A DNA stretch of 64,000 nt, taken from the NCBI RefSeq assembly GCF_963675165.1, contig NC_087377.1, forward strand, positions 4,650,042 to 4,714,041, given 5' to 3'. Numbering within the stretch: the first letter of the stretch is position 1; the number at the start of each line of letters is the position of its first letter. The notes beneath the pieces are model-generated. The model did not search any database and was not told the DNA's origin. It saw nothing but the letters and a program-made list of their open reading frames with translations. The position numbers and the translations under genes are program-made. Origin of the DNA: Halichondria panicea. Its lineage: Eukaryota; Porifera; Demospongiae; Suberitida; Halichondriidae. Shown here piece by piece: positions 40,540 to 51,936 of the stretch.

Positions 40540-42235
40540 TCTCTGCACAGTCTGGTTTGGTGATGATGTGTAATTTATAATTATTTGTCTGGTCAGAAGT
40601 GCATTCACTCCTGGTCTGGTATTATGATGATAATAATGATCTGAATTAATTGGTGGTCTTCGCTGTTGAATTGATTTGTTGTTGTGGGAATTTCTCATCT
40701 CTTCTCTGCACAGCACAAACAGCTATGGGTGTAATTTTGTTGTCTGGTGTTATAATTATGTATTGTGTGTGTATTGATAATACTAGGCTGATGGTTGTCA
40801 GCTGTGGTGGTGATAGGTTGGTATTGTATTGTGTGGAGTGGATGGTTTTGTTTGAACTGCTGCTCTCAATGTAACCATGCATTTGCTTGTTCTCTTGCAG
40901 CCACAATGCACACACACACAGCTCCTCCTACTAGCTACTGTACTAGTGTTCCATTCCCTCACTGCTTTTGTCTCCTCTCTCCCTCAGGTACAGACAAGCC
41001 ATGCTGCTCTGGGACCCAGGGAAGATTACTAACCTCATCACAGTATAAGGCCACTCCAAGTGATACTCTGGTTTCTGGTCCACCGCCCGCATCAGATTTT
41101 ATTCTTGGATTTCTATCTCATTATTGGATTTCTATCCCATTATTTCTACTACGCATGCGCACAATGGTCCATACGGTACAAAATAGTGTGATAATGATAT
41201 TCATTTTCAAAATAATGAGTTCATAAGGTGAAAAATTGATAATGACATAATGAGAAAAGCCGCCCGCCCGCATGCAATTAGAAAAACTTCAGGACCAGAA
41301 ACCAGAGTGTCACTTGGAGTGGCCTAATGTATTGCAGGTACTGAAGGGGGCGGGGCTTGACTGAAGATGTGGGGGAGGGGCTCAGATCTCAACACCCACT
41401 ACTATCATTTATTTGTGTCTCTTGAGTGGTGTGTGTGTGTGTAGATTGTCTTGTGTGCAGCTATGGAGACAATAAAGATAAGTATGGCTGGCTTCTATGG
41501 TGTGTAGGTCGATGTCTCTTCACAGCAAAAGATAAGTAGCTCAATTATCTCTCATGCTCTTTGTGTAGGTTGATTGTGTGTGGAGGAGCCACTGTAACAG
41601 CATACACACAGATGAGTAGCTAGCTATGTTGTGTGGCAAGTCTCTCATGCTCTCTGTGTAGGTTGATGGTTGTGTATATATGGATGGACAAGGCGATGCT
41701 TTGATGGTCTGGCACCTAACACTGAATGGCTGCTGTACTTGTTCCTTGGTCTATAATTTATAATTAATATGAAACAACGTAACATTATAATTTAATGTTT
41801 TGTAAGAACAAGAACAATAGTATATAGTTATGTAATAATAACAATTCATTATGATGTTAGAGAATCAAAGTTGACAAAACATTTATTTATCACAGTACTA
41901 TAATTATTGACAAATCCATTTTCCTTGTTTCCTTCTATCGAGAGGTAGGTACATAACTTCAGTCAATTACCATCTCCATCTCCATGGCAACTATAAGCAC
42001 GTTTAGACACCAACAACCTGGAAGAAGGAAATAATTACAATATCTGGATCTAATTAAAGGAACTTGCCCTAACATCTCTGTACAGCGTCCCTCATGATAC
42101 ATGCCAGGGGCTGGTGTTCAGTCCTGCACAAACACACAGTATATATACATCATTTATTGCACACGTCAATGATCATAATGTCCCACAAATTATCACCCAA
42201 ATTAATGCATATGTAATTATAGAGAAGTGAACACT
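40540..42235. other. Region right of the 14-kb element
   Basis: No gene is recognised. It includes a ~278-bp MITE (41048-41325). At 40650-40690 is a ~40-base stretch similar, in direct orientation, to 26488-26530 just outside the left end of the large element. A few possible exons (for example 40795-41226) show no recognisable domain. Confidence 0.4.
41048..41325. mobile_element. ~278-bp MITE, AGGCCACTCCAAGTGA ends
   Basis: The left terminus AGGCCACTCCAAGTGATACT and the inverted right terminus share about 34 positions with two mismatches, including TCTGGTTTCTGGTCC. A CCGCCCGC word follows on the left and recurs near the right end. TA adjoins the left end; the right flank is less clear. Confidence 0.75.
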
Positions 42236-42239
42236 AACT

Positions 42240-42950
42240 AACTCAAAACACCGTCACACATGCAAGGGGGGAGTACAGCGCATAAAAAACACTAACTATT
42301 CCAACTATCGTATAGCGGGTCATTTTCATGTCGCATTCAGCCCTCTCGCGGGAGCCTAAGACGTTTGCTAGCGCATTCAGCCAACTCGCGAGAGAGAGCC
42401 TAAGACTTTCGCTGGCGCATTCAGCGCACTCGCATAAACACAAGGGGGGAGTACAGCACGTAAAAAACAATAACTATTCCACTAAAAACACTGTCACACA
42501 AGGGGGGAGTACAACGCATAAAAAACATCCAACTATCGTATACCATTTGAAAGGTGTTTCTAAGCATTTAAAAAACCATAAAAATTTTCGACTTTCGATC
42601 CACAGAATTTAAGTTATGGCAGCTGAAAGATTCACGAATTAAACGGAAGGTGTCTTTCAACAGCCATAACAGTTGATCCAATGTCAAAAATTTTATAATA
42701 TTCCGAAAGCTTAGAAAAATACCTTTCAAATGACGTGTTTCAATCCAATATTTCATCCAGGCCCTTAATTTGTTATTTTTAGACCTCGGACCATGGGGAC
42801 TAAATTGGCAAATAATGTTATCTTTCAAATAAGTATGAACTTTGATGGTACCATTTGAAAGGTCTGTTTCTAAGCATTCAGAAAACCTAAGCTTTCGCTG
42901 GTGCATTCAGCGCACTTGCATAAAAAACACAAAACAAGGAGGTACAATGC
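42240..42950. repeat. Degenerate precursor copies of the ~52-bp minisatellite and TACCATTTGAAAGG repeats
   Basis: Two or three scattered units containing GTCACACATGCAAGG or GGGGGGAGTACAGCG occur at 42250-42520, with GCATTCAGC(C/G)(C/A)ACTCGC repeats between them. TACCATTTGAAAGGTG at 42541 recurs as a direct copy at 42849. Nothing here looks coding. Confidence 0.65.
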
Positions 42951-42979
42951 AGCTGTTGTGAATGAACGTAAAACTATTG

Positions 42980-44255
42980 CTAGTGACAAAACACAGTCAC
43001 ACATGCAAGGGGGGAGTACAGCGCAAATAGCACAAACTACAAAACACAGTCACACATGCAAGGGGGGAGTACAGCGCAAAAAGCACAAACTACAAAACAC
43101 AGTCACACATGCAAGGGGGGAGTACAGCGCAAAAAAACACAAACTACAAAACACAGTCACACATGCAAGGGAGGAGTACAGCGCAAACTACAAAACACCG
43201 TCACACATGCAAGGGGGGAGTACAGCGCAAAAAGCACAAACTACAAAACACAGTCACACATGCAAAGGAGGAGTACAGCGTAAAAAGCACAAACTACAAA
43301 ACACCGTCACACATGCAAGGGGGGAGTACAGCGCAAAAACTACAAAACACAGTCACACATGCGAGGGGAGTACAGCGCAAAAAGCTCAAACTACAAAACA
43401 CAGTCACACATGCTAGGGGGGAGTACAGCGCAAAAAGCACAAATTATAAAACATAGTCACACATGCAAGGGGGGAGTACAGCGCAAAAAGGACAAACTAC
43501 AAAACACAGTCACACATGCAAAGGAGGAGTACAGCGCAAAAAGCACAAACTACAAAACACCGTCACACATGCAAGGGGGGAGTACAGCGCAAAAAATACA
43601 AACTACAAAACACAGTCACACATGCGAGGGGAGTACAGCGCAAAAAGCTCAAACTACAAAACACAGTCACACATGCAAGGGGGGAGTACAGCGCAAAAAG
43701 CACAAACTACAAAACACAGTCACACAAGCAAGGGGGAAGTACAGCGCAAAAAAACACAAACTACAAAACACAGTCACACATGCAAGGGAGGAGTAAAGCG
43801 CAAAAAGCATAAACTACAAAACACAGTCACACATGCAAGGGGGGATAGTACATCGCAAAAAGCACACAAACTACAAAACACAGTCACACATGCAAGAGAG
43901 GAGTACAGCGCAAAAAGCACAAACTACAAAACACCGTCACACATGCAAGGGGGGAGTACAGCGCAAAAAAACACAAACTACAAAACACAGTCACACATGC
44001 AAGAGGGGAGTACAGCGCAAAAAGCTCAAACTACAAAACACAGTCACACATGCATGCTAGGGGGGAGTACAGCGCAAAAAGCACAAACTACAAAACACAG
44101 TCACACATGCTAGGGGGGAGTACAGCGCAAAAAGCACAAACTACAAAACACAGTCACACATGCAAGGGGGAAGTACAGCGCAAAAAACACAAACTACAAA
44201 ACACAGTCACACATGCAAGGGGGAGTACAGCGCAAAAAGCACAAACTACAAAACG
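42980..44255. repeat. ~52-bp minisatellite, about 24 copies
   Basis: The unit is roughly AAACTACAAAACACAGTCAC, then ACATGCAAGGGGGGAGTACA, then GCGCAAAAAGCAC, with length and base variants. By counting GTCACACA words I find about 24 copies. It lacks stops in places and creates false frames reading QNTVTHARGEYSAK; these should not be annotated as genes. Confidence 0.95.
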
Positions 44256-44262
44256 TTTGGTT

Positions 44263-44840
44263 AGGGAAAGAGTCACACTCTGCACGTGGCAGTACTCACT
44301 GTTCCTTAGGTCGATTGTATTTTTATCTAACGCCCAATGGGTTGATCATCATCAGCATCCAACAGAGTGAACAACTGACCCTCACGAATCTAACAAGTGA
44401 GAGAACAATCAGACCACTCACTCACTAGTAGATAATTCCACAATAAAAATTATTATCTTAAACATAATTTTTCATTTCTTCAAATCAACTTGAGCTGCAA
44501 TAATTGATTGTGTATGTACAGTCTTGTAGCACTACTAAATACACACATTATCTTGGAAACTGTCACAAGTTATGGGGCTCTCAAACTTAGGCCTGATTTA
44601 ACACAACGCTTTCCCCATAAAATGTATAATTTAAGCAACTTTCCGGAGGTCATAACTTCACTAAAAAGCAATCAATATCAAAACTAAGAGAAGCATTCTG
44701 TAGCTCTAGACAAGGCCTATCACATGACATGCTCAGATCAAAGTTCTGGTGGGGGAAAGAGTCACACTCTGCACGCGGCAGTACTCACTATTTCTTAATT
44801 GTGTTCCTTTATCTGCAGTGCAAGACGTCCAATGGGTTGT
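44263..44840. repeat. Direct ~75-bp duplication, ~490 bp apart
   Basis: GGGAAAGAGTCACACTCTGC with the following GGCAGTACTCACT occurs at 44263-44300 and again at 44752-44789, each followed by a (C/T)CCAATGGGTTG word (44331 and 44827). The first copy adjoins the end of the minisatellite. The intervening DNA is AT-rich with no supported gene. Confidence 0.75.
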
Positions 44841-45097
44841 ACGCAAACTCCACAGTGTCACCTTGTAAGTCCTCCATCATATGTTGTCATAGCAACTGGT
44901 CACTGACTCCGCCCCTCTCGTGCTCTCCATCACTGTACGCAATGAAGTAACGGGTCAACAAATGTGCAGCAATGGATGCATTTGATACAGAAGCTGTATA
45001 GTTTGATCACTAGTAATGATATCTATTAGCAGATATTGAATGCCAGTCATCTAAAGCAGCCTATACACTATACTAGGTGGTCCACTTTTGATCATGA

Positions 45098-45247
45098 CTA
45101 GCCAATCACTTGTACTCGTTGCGATGCTCTTTGCCTTGTGATCCATTGCTGCTGGTCTTTTGGAGGAGTATCCACCCGATATCCAGCCTTGTAGAAGCTC
45201 ATAGAGGGAAGGACAAGTGAATGCTTTTCCTCACCAGCAGTCTCCAT
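45098..45247 (-). CDS. Possible 49-residue protein or terminal exon
   Basis: A minus-strand frame with ATG at 45247 and TAG at 45098 reads METAGEEKHSLVLPSMSFYK then AGYRVDTPPKDQQQWITRQR and ends RVQVIG. The composition looks protein-like rather than random, and the start is clean, but the length is marginal and I recognise no family. It could also be the last exon of a minus-strand gene. It lies upstream of and divergent from the kinase gene. Confidence 0.3.
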   Translation of the reverse strand: METAGEEKHSLVLPSMSFYKAGYRVDTPPKDQQQWITRQRASQRVQVIG

Positions 45248-46375
45248 CTTGTGTGTGTGTGTGAGCGTGTCTGGTAAAGGGTTATCAAATCTACAAAAGG
45301 AAACATATTTTGTCTAATGGTTTGACGATCCTTTACCCACTGGCCATGTGCTTCATTCATCAGTTCTAATACTCTGAGAGCACATCCATTGGAGTGGTCC
45401 TACTAGCTAGCACGGTGCACTGGACACAATGGACCAACACTCTGACTCAGGGGAAAGGTGAGCGCTACCTTTAATATTACTAATTGATGACTTATTAATT
45501 TTCAGTAGAACTTTTATGTATAGTTGAGATTGTCCATGCAATTCTTTAGTTATTTGACTATCATTAATTTGCACAGCTTACTGCATACTGCAACAAGCTG
45601 AAATGGCTACAAACTCTCCTGCAATTCTGTGCACTTTGACCTCTGTGTTTGGTATCCCCCAGGTACAGGACGGACAGGACACCTCAACGGATTGTGTGTC
45701 TCTGGTGTCACTCCAGTGTCAGCAAGTACCGTTTCAGCTCAGGTGACAACTACCTATACTGTATAATCATGATTAGGTGATAATGCCTCTCAATGTGTTG
45801 CCCCCCCCAATTTGACTCTAATTTGACTCTTGAAGTGTTGTCCTCATACTGACTGGGGAATTAGACCTGGCCTTGCATATAGGGTGCCTGGGTGAGACTT
45901 CTCATAACTTGTTTAGGATACAACCTCATTGCTGTAGTAAACACGCCTAAGATGCCAAATTAATAAACGCTCTTTTGCAAAATGTACTAGCCGTCCTATA
46001 TAAGTATTGTCAGCCATTTTCCTCACACACCATCCCCCACACACATAAATTAACGATAATCTTCATATTGTGAAATTCTGTTGCAAGCGCAATCCACTGT
46101 ACAGTACCTACACCCCCTCACACACACACCACACACACAACACACACTAGGTGGCTTTGCTACATGGCGTCTTTGTGGTCAGAGCCAGTAATGGACGCAA
46201 GCTAGCTCTGAAGAGAGTGGCAGTGAACAATGATGCTGACCTCTACCTCACCAAACAAGAGATTGCTGTCACCAAGGCTCTGTCTGATTGCTCGTATTCT
46301 GTGACATACATTTCATCCATTACTAAGCAGATATCCAGTGATGTACACGAGGTCCTCATAGTAATGGAGTTATAT

Positions 46376-46855
46376 ACAGGTACCCCCTGAGTTATGTAGT
46401 GGTACCCCCTGAGTTATAGTGGTACCCCCTGAGTTATGTAGTTGTATACCCCCTGAGTTATAGTGGTACCCCCTGAATTATAGTGGTACCCCCTGAGTTA
46501 TGTAGTGGTATACCCCCTGAGTTATATACAGGTACCCCCTGAGTTATAGTGGTACCCCCTGAGTTATGTAGTGGTATACCCCCTGAGTTATGTAGTGGTA
46601 TACCCCCTGAGTTATATACAGGTACCCCCTGAGTTATGTAGTGGTACCCCCTGAGTTATAGTGGTACCCCCTGAATTATAGTGGTACCCCCTGAGTTATG
46701 TAGTGGTATACCCCCTGAGTTATATACAGGTACCCCCTGAATTATGTAGTGGTACCCCCTGAGTTATAGTGGTACCCCCTGAGTTATGTAGTGGTATACC
46801 CCCTGAGTTATGTAGTGGTATACCCCCTGAGTTATGTACAGGTACCCCCTGAGCC
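46376..46855. repeat. Intronic minisatellite, TACCCCCTGAGTTAT units
   Basis: About 24 copies of an 18-24-bp unit: TACCCCCTGAGTTAT followed by AGTGG, GTAGTGG or ATACAGG. The last exon bases TATATACAG plus the GTACCCC donor appear to be the founding unit, because the array repeats TTATATACAGGTACCCC; the splice donor is therefore copied several times downstream. Confidence 0.9.
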
Positions 46856-47555
46856 AGGGATGTGTCGGTGCTGGTGGTTGGTACAAACCACATCTAGACA
46901 ACCACCTAGTTTACCACATGTTAGGCTTTAATTGGCTGCAATGAAAAAACCCGCAACTTCGAAAATGATTGGGGAAGAGCAGTACTAGGTATTATTGTTC
47001 AGTATCCTTTTAGAAAGTACACGTTGTTGACATGTTGCAATCAGCTTAGTAGTGATTCCCACTCCCTCTAATCAAGTGTTGACATTCTGTTATCTAGTAG
47101 TGAGAATCACTAACACTTATTGTAGCTAATTAGTGATAAATGGAAGTAATCTTGATATTATTATTATTATTTGTTCCTGTATAAATAGGTACTTCGGTGA
47201 TAGATTTGCTGAATCAGCGATTATCAGCGGGCACTCGACTGAGACAACGTGAAGTGTTGCATATCTTCTCTGATGTTGCCAAGGCCGTTGCTAGGCTACA
47301 CCATCGGGCAAAACCCATCATACATGTACATCGTGACCTCAAGGTCATTACAATTGAACCTCTTTGTAACGGACACGTTTGGGGAAAAAAATTTTGTCTG
47401 TGATATGATATCATAGTTGGCCTTTCTTGAGATGTGGCTCATAAGATGAGCTCCACTGTACATGTGTGTAGCATTCAATATAGCTCTATCCCATAGTGTA
47501 TATAGCTGTGATGTCACGGACAAATAAATATGTGATCTTATACTACTGCTATTAA

Positions 47556-49031
47556 CCCTTTAACCGTCAAGGGCCACGATCGTGGCCCGCAATAGTGACT
47601 TTTTTTGCGAAATTCTAATTCTGCGATACTTAGGAAGTAGCTCGAACTACGCACATCCCTGTATAGAGGAAGAGCTGTAGAATCACGTGCAATTTAGTCT
47701 AGAATTTTCCAAGCCACGTTGCTATGTTAAAATTTCATTAGCATCTTACCGCACGAAGTTTATAGCTATGGCTAGATTGTTTACTTGTGCCGATGTGCTT
47801 GAACAGCTTGAGGACAGCAATGGCGATGTCTCCTCTGGTGATGACAGTGCCTATGAAGGAGAGGGGATAGTAGGATACCTCCCAAAGGCTACCAGCTTTA
47901 TGCCAGACGCTGATGAACTGTCTGGGACTGAGGACATGCATGACATGGACCTAGACGCTAGACCAGGACGGTGAAAGACCAGGAGAGGGCTCACTGTGTG
48001 ACTCTGGCAAGTAGTATAGATCTAGTATAGCTAGAATATCAGTAGTGTAAGTATAGTATAGCTAAAATAGAACTAGTGTTCAAGCTGGCGCTGTGCTAAT
48101 GCCTCTCGCCATGATTTGCTTTCGCTCAAAAGTATAGAAGAGGAAAAAGTGTATAAAATAATCTGTCTAAAACTGAATTGCAATTGTATAATTATGGTAT
48201 CATTGTTGTGTTTTGTGGCTGCTTATACCAGGACCTCAAGGATCTAGGAAGCAACAAAGAAGAAGATTTTATTTTCAATTAATTATAAGCGGAAGTGCAT
48301 AATTATTTCATAAAGTTAGCTTATCTATATAAAGTCACTGAGAAGAAAAGACTTATTACATGCATCTATTGTTGTATTATGTGGCTTTAATACCAGGACC
48401 TCAAGAAAGAAGAAAATTGGATCTGTAGTTCATGCAGTGTATAATTATAATATTTAAGAAGAAAAGACTTGTGTACATGCATATTGTTATCTATAATAGT
48501 GTTTTGTGGCTTACCAGGCCCTCAAGAAAAATATGATTCTGCCAGGAGGATCTGGATCTGGGGAATGAGTGCGCATGCGCATTACATCCATAGGAATAAT
48601 TAAAGGGTGTGTCCAAAGAGATCAATTTCACAAAACAATGAACAGTCTTTATGTGAGCTTGTAAATTTCATAGATCGTTCACGGATAATTATAGTACATA
48701 TTGTACTTCAAATTGATATATCTTAGCACTGTTACATTCATATGATGTGAAAATCAAGATTAGTCAAGCCTCTATACCATATGATAGGCTGATCCATAAA
48801 AAAAAAAAATTTGGATTTTATCTCACCGCTGGCCGAGCATTTAAAATGATAAAAACGGGTGAGCGTAATAACCGTGGTTGTTATGGCAACACATGTTGCA
48901 CCATTTTATTCCTTGTTGTATGGGCATTCTATTGGTATATGGTTGTTAGGCATTTTATTGCTCTGGAAACCCGATAGAGAATTTACAGACATTTCACTTC
49001 ACTGTTAATTAAGAATCCGACGGTTAAAGGG
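47556..49031. mobile_element. 1.48-kb piggyBac-like non-autonomous element
   Basis: Both ends read CCCTTTAACCGTC inward and are flanked by TTAA (47552-47555 and 49032-49035), the piggyBac target duplication and terminal CCC-type motif. Inside is an acidic N-terminal-like fragment (47768-47974) but no catalytic domain, so it is an internally deleted copy. It lies in the kinase intron between the HRDLK exon and the ENIL exon. Confidence 0.85.
47768..47974 (+). pseudogene. Remnant N-terminus of a piggyBac-like transposase
   Basis: A 68-codon frame with DVLEQLEDSNGDVSSGDDSA and later FMPDADELSGTED. piggyBac transposases typically begin with an acidic region of this sort (D/E-rich with LE...SG..SD), followed by the DDD catalytic domain, which is absent. 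The frame lies inside the TTAA-flanked element, supporting its origin. Confidence 0.5.
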
Positions 49032-49946
49032 TTAATATGCGAGCGGCTATCATAATAATTACATACTTTTGCATAGCACAGTAATATTGATTTGCGGCCT
49101 GTACAAATCCTATTGAAATTGCGGTGTTTATAATTATAATTATCGCATAATTATAAGACACATTATATACATGTGTTTATAGGACTACAGTGTATGCCAA
49201 CGTCCTCACCATTCATCTCCCCAATGTGTTGATTTGTGTGTGTACAGATTGAGAACATACTCCATGACTCTGTGCACGACACATACATACTCTGTGACTA
49301 TGGAAGCTGTTTACTCAAGAGCATGCACCCCGAGGTATGGTGTGTGGGTGGTGTGTGGGTGGGTGTGTGTGTGTGTGTGAGGAGTGGATGGTGTGGTGTG
49401 GTGTGGGAGGGTATGGTGTGTGGGTGTGTGAGGAGTGGATGGTAAATTGCAAAAAAATAAACAATTTGTTATATGCACTGTACTGTTAGCTGCTACATAT
49501 GTCTGTACCTACAGGAGATGGGGGCCACGGAATGTTCTGATGAGATCTCACGCTTCACCACAATACCTTATCGATCTCCAGAGATGGTCTCCGTATATCC
49601 TGGCAAAACCATCACCACCAAATCTGACATCTGAGTACGTACATTGTACAAATTTATTTACACACAACGTAATTATCGTAGGCTAACAATAATTAGTTAT
49701 ATGATACTCATTTGAAAGCTCTCAATGAGACAAATCTAATGGTACGCATATCATCACACCCTCACACAACACGCACCCGCCCACACACAGGCACTGAGCG
49801 TACTACTGTTTAAGCTGTGCTTCATGGATACTCCATTTGGTGACAACCCTCTAGCCATAGTCAGTGCTCAGTACAGAAGACTCTCCCTACACACAAGACC
49901 TGCACAACTTGACAGGTACATGTACACACACCCACACCCCACCCCC

Positions 49947-49981
<35 letters not shown>

Positions 49982-50189
49982 AGCCTTAAGTCCTAAGTGA
50001 CTGTATGTTGCTCTAATGGTACGTGTATTCTCCCCCTCTTTGTAGCGTATCTGTTGACCTCTGATCTTGAGCTGCGTCCCAGTATCTGGCAAGTGTCTGA
50101 GGTGGTGTCCAGGATCACAGGAACCACCAACCATGTCACTAATGTCTTTGTGAGTACCTTAGTGTTGGGTAGACCAACAATGGCTGTAT

Positions 50190-50575
50190 TATAGAGGGTG
50201 GCCTGCTAACACAGGTCCAAACACATGCTATGGAGACTTTGAGACCCATTAACCTGGCTGTGTTATAGAGGGTGGCCTGCTAACACAGGTCCAAACACAT
50301 GCTATGGAGACTTTGAGGCCCATTAACCTGGCTGTATTATAGAGAGTGGTCTGCTAACACAGGTCCAAACACATGCTATGGAGACTTTGGGACCCATTAA
50401 CCTGGCTGTATTATAGAGGGTGGCCTGCTAACACAGGTCCAAACACATGCTATGGAGACTTTGGGGCCCATTAACCTGGCTGTATTATAGAGGGTGGCCA
50501 GCTAACACAGGTCCAAACACATGCTATGGACACTTTGGGGCCCATTAACCTGGCTGTATTATAGAGGGTGCTTAT
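50190..50575. repeat. ~75-bp tandem repeat, about five copies
   Basis: The unit contains GGCTGTATTATAGAGGGTGG, then CTGCTAACACAGGTCCAAAC and ATGCTATGGAGACTTTG. The copies are nearly identical. A fragment, CCTGGCTGTATTATAGAGGG, reappears at 51281. It lies in an intron of the kinase gene after the exon ending at 50149. Confidence 0.9.
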
Positions 50576-51699
50576 TGATTATACATTGGTGACCTTGAGT
50601 GTTTAAATTTTATTTCACCATTATATAATTATACATGTCCACACAGCGTTCCCCTGGTCCACCCAATCCCCTCCCTTCTTCGAAAAAGACTCGTCCTGTT
50701 GCTAAGAAACCAACAAACCAATCAAAACCCTCCGTGACTATCACCCCCATCAACGCTACGAGGGCTATTGACACAGGGGTTACCACGACAACCATTTCAT
50801 CTCGAGATCGACCTCGCGGAATAGGTAACTGGTCTAGTCGCCAGGGCAACAACGAGTAACGAACCTGAAGCCATCCAATCAGAATGCAGGATTCCATAAA
50901 AGCGTAGACAGTGCTTTTGGTCATGACCCATTCACTCCACAAAGAATAGGATCAGACGACCACAGTGGTGAGTGGGTAGGTGGTGTGTGTGTGTGGGTGT
51001 GTGTGTATGTGTGTGTGTGTAGTGTTTTCCGTAATAGACTTTCTACTAGCTACCTAGAATGTTTTGTGATGGTTGATCAATTTGCTACAATAAAATTACT
51101 AGTAAATACACACAATCCTTGCCAGAACGGAATAGTTAGACTGCAAAAGGTCAAATTTTCGGCTCCTTCGTAGGTTTTTCACCAGCAAAATACTAGTAAG
51201 ACGGTACTTGCCTTATGTACAGAATGTTTATTGTGGTGACCCCTAGGCTGGGCAGAGGCTGACTCTGGGTCCCTTATTAAACCTGGCTGTATTATAGAGG
51301 GACTGTATATACTGCTTATTGAACCTCCCACCCTCTCACTCACCCACCCACACACACACACACACCTGCCCCCCCCCACACACCCACACACACACCTCAC
51401 AGACTGGCAGTCCATTTCCTACGGATGACTTTGGTACCACTTCATTTGACGGACGTTCCTCTACCCCACCCACTCATAATACTGCATGCTGACATTGCAA
51501 GACGAGATTTATTTGGAGCACCCCCCTTTAGAGAGGGTTCAAAGGTTACGCCGACAATGACAACTGTAGATCAATTTGGAGCAGTTCCTTTTAGCTGAAT
51601 TTTTATATTAATTTTAGTGTTTAGTATTATTATAAGTGTTGTTTTGTGTGTAGTAGGATCATAATTATGACTCCGACTATTGACTGTGTGCATAATATA

Positions 51700-51936
51700 C
51701 CTTATAGCGCGAAATTTTCGAGGGGCTTAATTTTCGCGGATTTCGTGGGTTAGAATTCTACAAAAAAATTAAGTCCACAAAAAGTGTTCTTTAATTAGAA
51801 TTACCTGCTATCATCAAAGATTTAAAGGCGTGGCTTCCGGTAAGCAGTCATTCCGCGAACATTGTGCAACGAAATGGTTTTTAGAGGCCAATCCACACTA
51901 GAAATATAAGTGCCTCAAAAATTTCGCGCTATACGG
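51700..51936. mobile_element. 237-bp MITE, GCGCGAAATTTTCGAGG family
   Basis: Ends CC(T/G)TATAGCGCGAAATTT in both orientations, flanked by TA (51698-51699 and 51937-51938). It is colinear with the element at 11938-12544 read on the opposite strand, but lacks the nested insertion, so it serves as the empty-site reference. It lies between the kinase gene and gene B. Confidence 0.85.

Larger units (their letters stand above)
45429..51598 (+). pseudogene. NAK-family (AAK1/BIKE-like) Ser/Thr kinase gene with frame lesions
   Basis: Likely exons: 46150-46379, 47189-47343, 49248-49334, 49515-49634, 49791-49915, 50046-50149, 50647-50824, 51403-51598; 45429-45457 and 45663-45740 may be 5' exons. Visible motifs: ALKRVAVNN (VAIK lysine), LLNQRL, ARLHHRAKPIIHVHRDLK, ENILHD, LCDYGS in place of DFG, FTTIPYRSPEMV, FGDNPLAIV, DLELRPSIWQVSE. 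Two DxFGxxxF motifs at the end (DDFGTTSF; DLFGAPPF, DQFGAVPF) resemble AAK1/BIKE tails; those kinases phosphorylate the clathrin adaptor AP2. Lesions: GGFA at 46150 is in a different frame from ALKR; the Trp after TKSDI is TGA (49632-49634); exons at 49915 and 50046 do not join in frame; the tail needs a frameshift near 51480. Alternative splicing or assembly error is possible. Confidence 0.6.

Noticed and set aside
42980-44255. CRISPR-like array
   Set aside because: The regular ~52-bp units have no unique spacers; nearly all of the unit is repeated, so this is a minisatellite in an animal genome.
42901-44370. QNTVTHARGEYSAK-type repeat proteins
   Set aside because: They follow the ~52-bp minisatellite and shift frame with unit-length changes; no start context or conservation visible.
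48747-48977. Hydrophobic 76-codon frame inside the piggyBac-like element
   Set aside because: No match to the transposase domain order and AT-rich composition; likely chance.
49236-49445. Extension of the kinase exon into a GT-rich tail
   Set aside because: The exon ends at a GTATGG donor at 49334; the following residues derive from a microsatellite.
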